From an uncultured Bacteroidales bacterium (GTDB lineage: Bacteria; Bacteroidota; Bacteroidia; Bacteroidales; P3), in assembly GCA_946540365.1 (NCBI GenBank), contig CAMNIH010000016.1, forward strand, positions 1-20,817: a stretch of 20,817 nt of DNA, given 5' to 3'. A program made the position numbers and the translations under genes. Positions 1-7,900 of this stretch are shown here, piece after piece; within the stretch, counting starts at the first letter, position 1; each line of letters begins with the position of its first letter. Below the pieces are notes generated by a model that searched no databases, was not told the origin of the DNA, and saw only the letters and a list, made by a program, of their open reading frames with translations.

Positions 1-709
1 GCACCCCCTCCTTCACGTCGTCCCCCTCCTCGTACTCGGCCATCTCGGCGGCCTGCTCGAGGGTGGCATTGATGGCGGGGGCCATCTGGCGCGCGGCGGG
101 CGAGAGGCGCGTGTTGCGGCTGCTCAGGGCCAGGCCGTCGTCGGCACGCACGATGGGGCAGGGGACCAGCTCGATGGGGTACTTGATCTGTTCTAACAGG
201 GCGCGGATGACGGCGATCTGCTGGTAGTCCTTCTCGCCGAAGTAGGCGCGGGTGGGCTGGGCGAGGTCGAACAGGCGGCGCACCACGACGGCCACTCCGT
301 TGAAGTGGCCCGGACGGCGCGGTCCTTCCATCACCTCCTCCACCGGTCCGAAGTGGTAGACGATCTCCGTCGGCTCCCCGTCGGGGTACATCTCCGCCAC
401 CGAGGGCGTGAAGGCCAGCAGGTTGTCCGTGCAAGAATTCTTAATTCTTAATTCTAAATTCTTAATTAACTCCAGGTCGGCCTCGATGGTGCGGGGGTAC
501 TTCTCGAGGTCCTCCTTGTTGTTGAACTGGATGGGGTTGACGAAGAGGGAGACCACGACGAGGTCGTTCTCCTTCAGTGCGCGCTCGATGAGCGAGAGGT
601 GGCCCTCGTGGAGGGCGCCCATGGTGGGTACGAGGCCGATCTGGCGGCCCTTATCCTTGGCTTCGCGCACGGCCTGCTGCAGGTCGGCGGCATTCTGTAT
701 CTGTTTCAT
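1..709 (-). CDS. panC: Pantothenate synthetase (pantoate--beta-alanine ligase), partial: 3' end outside window
   Basis: PanC joins pantoate and beta-alanine with ATP to make pantothenate, the coenzyme A precursor, in the cytoplasm. The first 236 residues are present; the family is about 280 long, so roughly 45-50 C-terminal residues lie beyond the left edge. Visible motifs: VPTMGALHEGH (residues 27-37) with the HxGH nucleotide-binding pair, FVNPIQF (56-62), RPGHFNGV (132-139), YFGEKD (156-161, the KMSKS-like loop) and DGLALSSRN (191-199). The start was chosen because MKQIQNAADL aligns with family N-termini and lies just upstream of the first motif. Oddity: residues about 82-91 (positions 434-469) are encoded by an A/T-rich 7-bp repeat that keeps the frame. 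It adds about nine residues between the conserved YPRTIEADLEL and AFTPSVAEMYP segments. The gene lies downstream of the yciO-like gene on the same strand, so they may be cotranscribed. Confidence 0.96.
   Translation of the reverse strand, partial: MKQIQNAADLQQAVREAKDKGRQIGLVPTMGALHEGHLSLIERALKENDLVVVSLFVNPIQFNNKEDLEKYPRTIEADLELIKNLELRIKNSCTDNLLAFTPSVAEMYPDGEPTEIVYHFGPVEEVMEGPRRPGHFNGVAVVVRRLFDLAQPTRAYFGEKDYQQIAVIRALLEQIKYPIELVPCPIVRADDGLALSSRNTRLSPAARQMAPAINATLEQAAEMAEYEEGDDVKEGV
434..469. repeat. In-frame 7-bp tandem repeat (TTAATTC) inside panC
   Basis: On the plus strand the 7-base unit TTAATTC repeats about 4.5 times with small variations (GAATTC, TTAATTC, TTAATTC, TAAATTC, TTAATTA). It is almost pure A/T inside a strongly G/C-rich gene. 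In panC it reads as TTA, ATT, AAG, AAT, AGA codons that are otherwise rare in the gene, and it leaves the frame open. Confidence 0.85.
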
Positions 710-713
710 TATT

Positions 714-816
714 GGGTTTAAGTTTTAAGCTGTGAGTTTTAAGCTGTGAGTTTTGAGTTTTAAGTCGTGAGTAACTTGCGTAGCCACTTAAAACTTACAA
801 CTAACAGCTCACAGCC
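714..816. repeat. 7-bp-periodic inverted repeat between yciO-like gene and panC
   Basis: The left arm (714-776) is a run of 7-base units mostly starting with AG: AGTTTTA, AGCTGTG, AGTTTTA, AGCTGTG, AGTTTTG, AGTTTTA, AGTCGTG, AGTAACT. The right arm (785-816) carries the same kind of unit in reverse complement (AGTTTTA, AGTTGTA, AGCTGTT, GGCTGTG). With about eight bases between the arms, the transcript from either strand could fold into a long imperfect hairpin. It fills nearly the whole 109-base gap and ends three bases from the yciO-like stop codon. Its role is unknown; it could attenuate or stabilise a yciO-panC transcript. Confidence 0.85.
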
Positions 817-818
817 AG

Positions 819-1439
819 TTATAATTCTATTTCTCCTTTGCCTTGGCGCACGAGCTCGATGCCGTCGGTGCAGTCGACGACCGTCGAGGGTTCGGGGTCG
901 GCGATGCCGCCGTCGACCACGGCCCACACATGGTTGCCGAAGTGGTCGTGGATCAGCTCGGGGTCGGTGTAGTTCTCCGGCTCGTCGCCGTCGTCGTCGA
1001 GGGGCCGCACCGAGGTGCCTATCAGCGGCGTACCCACCTCGTCGATGATGGCGCGGGCGATGGCGCTGTCCGGCACGCGGATGCCGATGGAATGGTTCTG
1101 GTTCTGATAGTTGCGCGGCACCGAGCCCGACGCCTCCATGATGAACGTGAAGGGGCCCGGCAGGGCGCGCTTCAGCAGGGCGAAGGTGTCGCGATCCATG
1201 GCGCGCACATACTCGCTGGCCATGCTCAGGTCGGAGCAGAGCATCGAATACTTGGCCTGTTTCAGTTTGAACCCCTTGAGCTGTGCGATGGTCTCGACGG
1301 CGCGCTTGTGCTCCATCGAGCAGGCGAAAGTGTAGAGCGTGTCGGTGGGCATGATGACCACCTCGCCGTCGCGCAGGGCGTCGGCTATGCGTCTCACTTC
1401 GCGCACGTTAGGGTTCTCGTTGTAGAGCTTTATCAACAT
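819..1439 (-). CDS. YrdC-domain protein, YciO-like (Sua5/YciO/YrdC family)
   Basis: A 206-residue single YrdC-like domain protein. Sua5/YrdC members form threonylcarbamoyl-AMP for the t6A37 modification of ANN-decoding tRNAs. This one looks closer to the YciO branch (E. coli YciO is also about 206 residues), whose in-cell role is less settled. Supporting motifs: GEVVIMPTDTLYTFAC near residues 25-40 (the PTDT nucleotide-site signature), KQAKYSMLCSDLS, LPGPFTFIMEAS, IGIRVPDSAIARAII, GTPLIGTSVRP, and a C-terminal STVVDCTDGIELVRQGKGEI. An upstream ATG at 1466 would add nine residues (MHFLFKERI). I prefer 1439 because MLIKLYNENPN fits the family, and the promoter at 1464-1495 would put the longer start upstream of the expected transcript. 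It is transcribed divergently from the M64 peptidase gene. Confidence 0.88.
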   Translation of the reverse strand: MLIKLYNENPNVREVRRIADALRDGEVVIMPTDTLYTFACSMEHKRAVETIAQLKGFKLKQAKYSMLCSDLSMASEYVRAMDRDTFALLKRALPGPFTFIMEASGSVPRNYQNQNHSIGIRVPDSAIARAIIDEVGTPLIGTSVRPLDDDGDEPENYTDPELIHDHFGNHVWAVVDGGIADPEPSTVVDCTDGIELVRQGKGEIEL

Positions 1440-1463
1440 TATTCTTTCTTTAAAAAGAAAATG

Positions 1464-1495
1464 CAAAAGTACTACAAATCGTCGACATGGCCAAA
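1464..1495 (-). promoter_or_regulatory. Bacteroidetes-type promoter for the yciO-like gene
   Basis: Read on the minus strand, TTTG (1495-1492) is followed after 20 bases by TACTTTTG (1471-1464). This is an exact match to the TAnnTTTG -7 element with a TTTG -33 element used by the Bacteroidetes primary sigma factor. Transcription would start near 1457, about 18 bases before the chosen ATG at 1439. Confidence 0.65.
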
Positions 1496-1585
1496 TAAAA
1501 TTTCGGATATTGCTAAAAGTCAGACAGGTGAGCCATTCTTTTGTGCATCGGGCAATAAAGAAGCATGGAGTGCGTTATAGAGGGT

Positions 1586-2818
1586 ATGAAGAAGATTATG
1601 ATCATGCTGCTGATGACCTGGGCAGCGATGCAGGCCTGGGGACAAGATGTTGATTTCGACCGCTATTTTACGGGCGGTACGCTGCGGCTTGACTGCCTGC
1701 GCGAGGGCAATGCCGAGGGCGACACGGTGTGGGTGGAGCATTGGCGCGACCGCGGAGCGGAATGGCACGGCTCGCGTACGCAGACGGTGGATCCGTTCGA
1801 CAATGGCGACTACCGTGTGGAGGTGCGCGAACGCGGCACGCACCGGGTGCTCTACTCGCGCGGCTACAGCAACCTCTTCCGCGAGTACAAGGACACGCCC
1901 GAGGGGGCTAAGGAACGCCGTCGCTTCGAAGAGACGCTGCTGGTGCCCATGCCACGGGTGCCGGTCGAAATAGCCCTGCGCAAGCGCGTGGACGGGTTGA
2001 AGATGGTCGACGCCACGGTGGTGGATTTCAATCCCCGTCGGCAGAAGCTGGAGCAGGTCGCGGCGGCATCGGACAAGGCCTGGGCCCTCGAACACCATGG
2101 CCCGTCGGAACTCAAGATGGATGTGGCCTTTGTGATGCAAGGGTTCGACCGGGTGGACGATGCCGAGTACGAGGCGACCTGTCGCCGGATGGCCGAGGTG
2201 CTCTTCGGCAAGGAACCGTTCCGCAGCCATCGCAAGGATTTCAATATTTATTTCGTTAAGGGCGACGCCGGGGTGGAGTACAACACCTTCGGTGCCGACC
2301 GCTATGCCATGACATTCAAGGTGTGGCAGTTGCACGACGTGTTGGGCCAGACGCCGGCCGACCATGTCATCATTGTCATCAACAACGAGAAATACGGCGG
2401 CGGCGCCATCTATAACTTCTACTCGGTCAGCTCGCTGCACAAGATGGCCGAGAGTGTGCTGCCGCATGAGCTGGGCCACGGCATCGGCGGCTTGGCCGAC
2501 GAGTACGTCGACGAGGACCTGAGTTATGCCAGCCTGCACCGTACCGACTACGAGCCGTTGGAGCCCAACATCACCAATATGGTCAACTTCGACAGTAAGT
2601 GGAAACACCTGTTGGCCAAAGGAGTGCCGATACCCACGCCGCCCGACGACCGCGTGCCGCGCGACGAGAACGGAGTGCTCGGGGCCTACGAGGGTGCGGG
2701 CTACAGCGCCAAGGGCGTCTACCGCCCGGCGATGCGCTGCATGATGCGCGACTACGCTCCGTTCTGCCCCGTCTGCCGCGAGCGCCTGGAGGCGGTGTTT
2801 GAATTGTACACCAGATAA
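1586..2818 (+). CDS. Secreted M64-family (IgA-peptidase-like) metallopeptidase
   Basis: A 410-residue zinc metallopeptidase of the M64 family, probably exported. MKKIMIMLLMTWAAMQAWGQ is a clear signal peptide, which is why the ATG at 1586 is chosen over the one at 1565. Residues about 22-150 form the beta-rich M64 N-terminal domain (FDRYFTGGTLRLDCLREGN, PFDNGDYRVEVRERG). The catalytic domain holds VAFVMQGFD (180-188) and HELGHGIGGLADEY (294-307), an HExxH zinc site with the downstream acidic LADEY segment. The C-terminus has the family-like CMMRDYAPFCPVC cysteine motif (384-397). Family members in gut Bacteroidetes are secreted or surface proteins; only some M64 enzymes cleave IgA, so the substrate here is unknown. 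Upstream, TTCTTTTG at 1536-1543 is a weak -7 match without a well-spaced -33 partner. The next gene begins 16 bases downstream. Confidence 0.92.
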   Translation: MKKIMIMLLMTWAAMQAWGQDVDFDRYFTGGTLRLDCLREGNAEGDTVWVEHWRDRGAEWHGSRTQTVDPFDNGDYRVEVRERGTHRVLYSRGYSNLFREYKDTPEGAKERRRFEETLLVPMPRVPVEIALRKRVDGLKMVDATVVDFNPRRQKLEQVAAASDKAWALEHHGPSELKMDVAFVMQGFDRVDDAEYEATCRRMAEVLFGKEPFRSHRKDFNIYFVKGDAGVEYNTFGADRYAMTFKVWQLHDVLGQTPADHVIIVINNEKYGGGAIYNFYSVSSLHKMAESVLPHELGHGIGGLADEYVDEDLSYASLHRTDYEPLEPNITNMVNFDSKWKHLLAKGVPIPTPPDDRVPRDENGVLGAYEGAGYSAKGVYRPAMRCMMRDYAPFCPVCRERLEAVFELYTR

Positions 2819-2834
2819 AACGGATGTGAGGCAG

Positions 2835-4118
2835 ATGAAACGACTGATCTATGTGTCCCTGGTGCTGCTGCTGATGCCGCTGCTGACGGTGTCGTGTGGC
2901 GAGCACATCTATGCCGACGAGTATGAGGTGGAGCTTGTGTTCTCGCAGGACACGCTGAGCTTCGACACCCTCTTCACCACCGTGGGCAGCGCCACCCGGA
3001 CGGTGCTGGTCTATAACAAGTCGGGACACGACGTGCGTCTGAGCAGCGTCACGCTGGAGAAGGGGCGCGCCAGCCGGTTCCGCCTCAATGTGGACGGCGA
3101 CACATCGATGGTGGCGCGCGATGTGGAGCTGCTGGCGGGCGACAGCCTCTTTGTCTTTGTGCAGGTCAACGTGAAGCCCAACGACCAGACCGCCCCCTTC
3201 ATCGAGGAGGACGCCATCCTCTTCGGCAACGGTCAGCGGCTGCCGCTAACGGCCTGGGGCCGCAATGCCGTCTATCACAGCGTGCCCGAGGGAGCGCCCT
3301 ATGGCGTGGTGGATTGCGAGGGGTGGGACCACACGCGGCCGCATGTCATTATCGGCACCGCCGCCATCCTCGACGGGCACACCCTCACGCTGCAAGCCGG
3401 CGACGAGCTTTATTTCTACAACGACGGTATGCTGGCCGTGGACAGCAATGCCAGTCTGGTGGCGGTGGGTACGGCCGAACAGCCGGTGCTCTTCACCTCG
3501 CTGCGGCACGACGGATGGTACTCCTTCCTGCCGGGGCAGTGGCAGTGCCTGTGGTTCACCAGCGGCAGCACCGGCAACCGCTTGGACTACACGGTGGTGG
3601 AGAATGGTATCGGCGGCCTGCGCGTCTATCCGAGAGCCGACCTGACGGTGAGCAACACGGTGATCCGCAACATGAGCGACGCGGCCCTCATCGGCCAGGG
3701 GGGCTCCATCGCGGGGCGCAACCTGCTGGTCTACGACTGCCTGACGACATTCACAGTGCTGCGCGGAGGCAGCTACACCTTCGAGGGCTGCACCTTCGCC
3801 GACTACTGGCGCTACAACGCGCGGCGGCTGGAGAGCGTGGTGCTGACCAACTACCTGCTCAATGCCGACGGGTCGGTGCGCGAGGCGGCCGACCTGCAGC
3901 GGGCCGATTTCACCGATTGCATCATCTACGGCAACTACGCCAGCGAAGTGATTGTCAGTGGTATCGAGGGGTACCAGCTCAACAGCAGCTTCACTCACTG
4001 CCTGGTCAAGGGAGGCGAATGGGACGAGGATCCGCTGTTTGCCGATGTCGAAGCGGACGACTACCACCTGCAGGAAGGATCGCCGGCCCAGGGGATAGGC
4101 TATCAGTTTGATAATTAA
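2835..4118 (+). CDS. Surface lipoprotein with right-handed beta-helix region
   Basis: A 427-residue predicted lipoprotein. The signal MKRLIYVSLVLLLMPLLTVSC ends in a lipobox-like LTVSC with Cys21 as the expected lipidated residue. The ATG at 2835 is chosen over 2799 because it places the signal sequence at the very N-terminus and avoids overlap with the peptidase gene. Residues about 30-140 form a beta-sandwich-like region (DTLSFDTLFTTVGSATRTV, FRLNVDGD, DSLFVFVQVNVKPN) common in Bacteroidetes lipoproteins. Residues about 165-400 show short strand-turn repeats typical of a parallel beta-helix (VIRNMSDAALIG, YTFEGCTFADYW, FTDCIIYGNYASEV, SFTHCLVKGGEWDEDPLF). The end, DDYHLQEGSPAQGIG, matches the usual close of such folds. 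No catalytic residues can be assigned. It is probably cotranscribed with the M64 peptidase and ruvA. Confidence 0.85.
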   Translation: MKRLIYVSLVLLLMPLLTVSCGEHIYADEYEVELVFSQDTLSFDTLFTTVGSATRTVLVYNKSGHDVRLSSVTLEKGRASRFRLNVDGDTSMVARDVELLAGDSLFVFVQVNVKPNDQTAPFIEEDAILFGNGQRLPLTAWGRNAVYHSVPEGAPYGVVDCEGWDHTRPHVIIGTAAILDGHTLTLQAGDELYFYNDGMLAVDSNASLVAVGTAEQPVLFTSLRHDGWYSFLPGQWQCLWFTSGSTGNRLDYTVVENGIGGLRVYPRADLTVSNTVIRNMSDAALIGQGGSIAGRNLLVYDCLTTFTVLRGGSYTFEGCTFADYWRYNARRLESVVLTNYLLNADGSVREAADLQRADFTDCIIYGNYASEVIVSGIEGYQLNSSFTHCLVKGGEWDEDPLFADVEADDYHLQEGSPAQGIGYQFDN

Positions 4119-4120
4119 AC

Positions 4121-4128
4121 AAAGGAGA
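4121..4128 (+). promoter_or_regulatory. Strong Shine-Dalgarno-like site before ruvA
   Basis: AAAGGAGA lies about five bases before the ruvA ATG at 4133. Such a canonical purine-rich site is uncommon among the genes of this window, which mostly lack one. Confidence 0.6.
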
Positions 4129-4132
4129 TACT

Positions 4133-4732
4133 ATGTACGAATACGTGAGAGGCCAATTGGCCAGTCTGGAGCCCACACAGGCTGTCATCGACTGTGGCGG
4201 GGTGGGCTATCTGTTGGAAATCAGCCTGAACACCTACGAGGCGTTGCGCCGCCACGAGGGGGCGGAGGTGAAGCTCTACGCCCACCATGTGGTGCGCGAG
4301 GATGCGCAGCAGCTCTTCGGCTTCTACGACATGGCCGAGCGCGAGATGTTCCGCCTGCTGATCGGGGTGAACGGCGTGGGCAACCAGACGGCACGCATGA
4401 TGTTGTCGTCGCTCACGGTCGACGACCTGCGCGAGGCTATCCAGTCGCAGGACGTCAAGCGGGTGCAGCGCGTGAAGGGCATCGGCGCCAAGACGGCCCA
4501 GCGCATCGTGCTGGAGCTGGCCGACAAGATGGGCGTGGCGGCGGCAGGCATGGGCGACCACGGCGCGGCGGCACGGAACGTGGCCCGCGACGAGGCCATG
4601 CAGGCCCTGCTGATGCTTGGCTTCGCCAAGCCGGCTGTCGAGAAACTGCTCACGTCGACCGACTGGCGCAACGCCGACGGCAGCGCCATGACCGTCGAGG
4701 AGATCATCAAGGTGGGTCTCCAGCGTCTGTAG
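4133..4732 (+). CDS. ruvA: Holliday junction branch migration complex subunit RuvA
   Basis: RuvA binds four-way DNA junctions as a tetramer and loads the RuvB motor for branch migration during recombination and repair. The 199-residue product is the usual length. Residues 1-62 form the N-terminal OB-fold (MYEYVRGQLASLEPTQAVID, GVGYLLEI, VREDAQQLFGFY). Two helix-hairpin-helix motifs follow: LLIGVNGVGNQTARMML (75-91) and VQRVKGIGAKTAQRIVLEL (111-129). After a flexible Ala/Gly-rich linker, the RuvB-binding domain III spans about 148-199 (ARDEAMQALLMLGFAKPAVEKLL). The ATG at 4133 has a strong ribosome-binding site. It lies 14 bases after the lipoprotein gene, and sprA follows it beyond a repeat; a ruvA-sprA neighbourhood is familiar in Bacteroidetes. 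Confidence 0.97.
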   Translation: MYEYVRGQLASLEPTQAVIDCGGVGYLLEISLNTYEALRRHEGAEVKLYAHHVVREDAQQLFGFYDMAEREMFRLLIGVNGVGNQTARMMLSSLTVDDLREAIQSQDVKRVQRVKGIGAKTAQRIVLELADKMGVAAAGMGDHGAAARNVARDEAMQALLMLGFAKPAVEKLLTSTDWRNADGSAMTVEEIIKVGLQRL

Positions 4733-4738
4733 AAGGAA

Positions 4739-4811
4739 GCATCCCATAGGCATCATCCAGGCATCAACTAGGCATCCCCTAGGCATCCCCTCTGCATCAT
4801 GTCTGCATTTT
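4739..4811. repeat. 11-bp tandem repeat (GCATCCCCTCT type), copy 1
   Basis: Six full 11-base units and one partial unit run head to tail from 4739: GCATCCCATAG, GCATCATCCAG, GCATCAACTAG, GCATCCCCTAG, GCATCCCCTCT, GCATCATGTCT, GCATTTT. The first four bases of each unit are constant and the rest vary. The array starts seven bases after the ruvA stop. The same unit recurs at 13516-13570. Confidence 0.88.
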
Positions 4812-4856
4812 AACAGTCCGGATGCAGAGATGATGCAAGGATGATCACTTTTTTTT
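4794..4856 (+). terminator. Repeat-derived hairpin with T-tract after ruvA (terminator-like)
   Basis: The last repeat units form the left arm GCATCATGTCTGCAT (4794-4808). It pairs with ATGCAGAGATGATGC (4822-4836), 14 of 15 positions complementary, across a 13-base loop. An eight-T run follows at 4849-4856, about a dozen bases after the stem. This could terminate the 1586-4732 operon, although the gap between stem and T-run is longer than in a textbook intrinsic terminator. Confidence 0.5.
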
Positions 4857-4857
4857 A

Positions 4858-4886
4858 TATTTAGCGCATCGTGGGTACAATATTTG
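4858..4886 (+). promoter_or_regulatory. Possible sprA promoter (weak)
   Basis: AATATTTG at 4879-4886 differs from the Bacteroidetes -7 element TAnnTTTG by one base and lies about 18 bases before the sprA ATG at 4904. The T-rich DNA about 20 bases upstream has no clear TTTG. This is only a candidate. Confidence 0.25.
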
Positions 4887-4903
4887 TTGCCGATCTGCGT
4901 TTC

Positions 4904-7900
4904 ATGTGGGTTAAAGTGAAGAAAAGCGCGTTGAGGTACAGATATGCCATACTCCTGTTGCTGATGCTGCTGGGTTGCGCCCCGCTGTGGGGACAGTCCG
5001 ACACGGGGACGTTTGTGCCCATGGGGTCGGGCTATACGCCGGCGGCGGTGAAGACCGAGGTGGAGTACAACCCGGAGACGGGTGACTATGTGAAGATTAC
5101 CAAGGTCGGCGACATGGTGATCGGGCGCGAGTATATGTCGTTCGAGGAGTATCAGGACTGGCAGATGGACCAGTTGCTCGACAAGTACTGGAACGAGAAG
5201 AAGGAGGGCAGTGTGCTTGACAATGCGGGGGGCGGACTGCTGAGCAAGATCCCTGGCTTTGACCAGATTACCCAGAAGCTGGACCTGCTCAACGGCAAGC
5301 CTTTGATCAGCATCAACCCCAGCGGCAGCGCCGAGTTGACCTTCCAGGTGGTCAACAACTACCGTGAGGATCCCCAGGTCGACCAGCGGCAGCGCAGCGT
5401 GACAAATTTCGACTTCGACGAGAACATACAGATCAACCTCAACGCCAAGATCGGCGACCTGTTCGACTTCGACATCAATCAAAACACCAAGGCCACCTTC
5501 GATTTCGAGAACAAGATCAAGCTCAAGTATGAGGGCAAGGAGGACGACATCCTGCAGCTCTTCGAGGCGGCCGACATCTCGTTCCCGCTGCAGACCACCC
5601 TCATCAAGGGCAGTCAGCAGCTGTTCGGCTTCCACACCAAGTTGAAATTCGGCAAGCTGACCGTCGATGCGGTGCTGAGCCAGAAGGAGACCTCGACCGA
5701 GAACCTGCAGGTGCAGGGCGGCGCCAGCAGCCACGAGTTCGAGATCCGCGCCGACGAGTACGAGGAAAACCGTCACTACTTCCTGGCACAGTACTTCTAC
5801 GAGAACTACAACCGGGCGATGAGCACCCTGCCGGTGGTGAACAGCAACATCCGGATCCTGCGCATCGAGGTGTGGCGCACCAATGTGGGAGCTGCCGTCA
5901 CGCAGAACCGCAACATCTTGGCATTGACCGACCTGGGCGAGGCATCGCCCAGCAACAGCCGTGTGGGCGGCACCGGCATGCGGTTGCCTGACAACCGGGC
6001 CAACACCCTGCTGGAGCTCGTCAACCCGTCGAGTGTGCGCAGCATCAACTCGGTGTCGAACTACATGCAGGGGCTGGGCATGACGGGTGGAACCGACTAT
6101 GAGAAGATCGAGAGTGCCCGTCTGCTGGGCAGCAACGAGTACACCTTCAACGCCCAGCTGGGATTCATCACGCTGAACCAGCCCCTGAGCAACGACCAGG
6201 TGCTGGCCGTGGCTTTCCAATACCAGGTGGTGGGCGACACCAACGTCTATCAGGTGGGCGAATTGACCACCGATGGTGTGAACGACCCCAATACGCTGAT
6301 CGTTAAGTTGATCAAGGGTACTTCGACCAACACCCACGGCCCGTTGTGGAGGCTGATGATGAAGAATGTCTACTTCCTGAGAAGCAGCCAGCTGAGTCGT
6401 GACAACTTCCGGCTCAACGTGCTCTACGAGAGTGCCGAGGGTGGGGTGGGGATCGGTTTCTTCACCGAAGGGTCGCAGCAGGGCAAGCCCCTGATCGAGG
6501 TGTTCGGGCTGGACCGCATGGACGCCAGCCAGAGCTACTACTATGCCGACGGAGTGTTCGACTGGTTCGACTCGGCGGCCTTCAAGGGCGGCACCATCCA
6601 GGCCTCGACGGGTCGCATCTTCTTCCCGTACGTGGAGCCTTTCGGCAAAGACCTGAGAGAGTTGCTGGGCGACGATGAGATGGCCGACCGCTATTGCTTC
6701 GACTCGCTCTATACCATGACCCAGACCCTGGCGCAGCAGTATGCCGACCGCAACCGTTTCTATCTTGAGGGTTACTACACCTCCAGCGTCAGTGGCGAGA
6801 TCTCGCTCGGCTACAGCGTCACCCCCGGGTCGGTCACGGTGACGGCAGGCGGTATGCCGCTGATCGAGAACGTGGACTACACGGTCGACTACACCATGGG
6901 CACGGTGCGCATCATCAACGAAAGCATCCTCTCGTCGAACACGCCCATCAGCGTCAGTTCGGAGAACAACTCGTTCAGCATGACCACCAAGCGGATGCTG
7001 GGCGCGCATATCAACTACGAGTTCCAGCCCAACTTCAATCTCGGTGCCACGGTGATGAACCTGCACGAGAAGCCGATGACGCAGAAGAACAACTTCGGTG
7101 ACGAGCCGACGAGCAACACCATCTGGGGACTGGACCTCAACTACAGCCACGAGGTGCCGCTGATCACCAAGCTGGTGGACTTGCTGCCCGGCATACAGAC
7201 CAAGGCGCCGTCGAACCTCAGCCTGACGGCCGAATTCGCCCACTTTATTCCCGGCATGAGCAGCACGGGATCGAAGGAGGGATCGGTGTCGTATGTGGAC
7301 GACTTCGAGGGCGCCGAGAACAGCATCAGCCTGACGACGGCCGTCTCGTGGTCGCTGGCCAGCACCCCGCAGGACTATGCGTCGCCGCTGGCCATGTTCC
7401 CCGAGACAGCGCCCGGCACCGGCCTGGCCTACGGCTACAACAGGGCCAAGCTGGCTTGGTACCGTATCAGCAACGACTTCTACGACCGCAACTGCCCGGC
7501 CAACATCACGGCCGACGACCGCTCGCAGCCCTACGCACGCCGCGTCTATGAGCAGGAGGTCTTCCCCAACAAGGACCTGGCTACCGGCCAGCCCACCAAT
7601 ATCTACGAGCTCAACCTGGCCTACTATCCGGAGGAGAAGGGCCCCTACAACTACGATGTGGCACCGACGGCCTACAGCGCCGGTATCGAGGAGCATGGAC
7701 TGCTGCGCAACCCGGGCTCCCGCTGGGGCGGTATCATGCGCAAGCTCGACTATACCGACTTCGAGACCCAGAATATCGAGACCATCGAATTCTGGCTGAT
7801 GGATCCATTCATCGAGAATCCCAACCACACGGGCGGCAAGCTCTATATCAATCTGGGCGACATCAGCGAGGATATTCTACGCGACGGGCGCAAGAGTTTC

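Noticed and set aside
434..469. panC as a pseudogene disrupted by the repeat
   Set aside because: Translation through the repeat stays in frame, and all active-site motifs on both sides are present.
1536..1543. TTCTTTTG as a promoter for the M64 operon
   Set aside because: The -7 match is imperfect and the nearest TTG lies 23 bases upstream, longer than the 20-base spacing of the clear promoter on the other strand. Mentioned only in the peptidase entry.
4739..4811. CRISPR array
   Set aside because: The 11-base units are contiguous with no spacers, the units vary, and no cas genes are present.
4871..4903. GTG at 4871 as the sprA start
   Set aside because: It would put MGTIFVADLRF before the basic region and signal peptide. 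ATG 4904 gives a normal signal peptide directly.
4115..7828. Very long open frame on the minus strand, opposite ruvA and the first part of sprA
   Set aside because: Its translation is low-complexity (Val/His/Leu/Arg-rich) with no recognisable domain. It mirrors the G/C-rich codon pattern of the real genes on the plus strand, which suppresses stops in one antisense frame.
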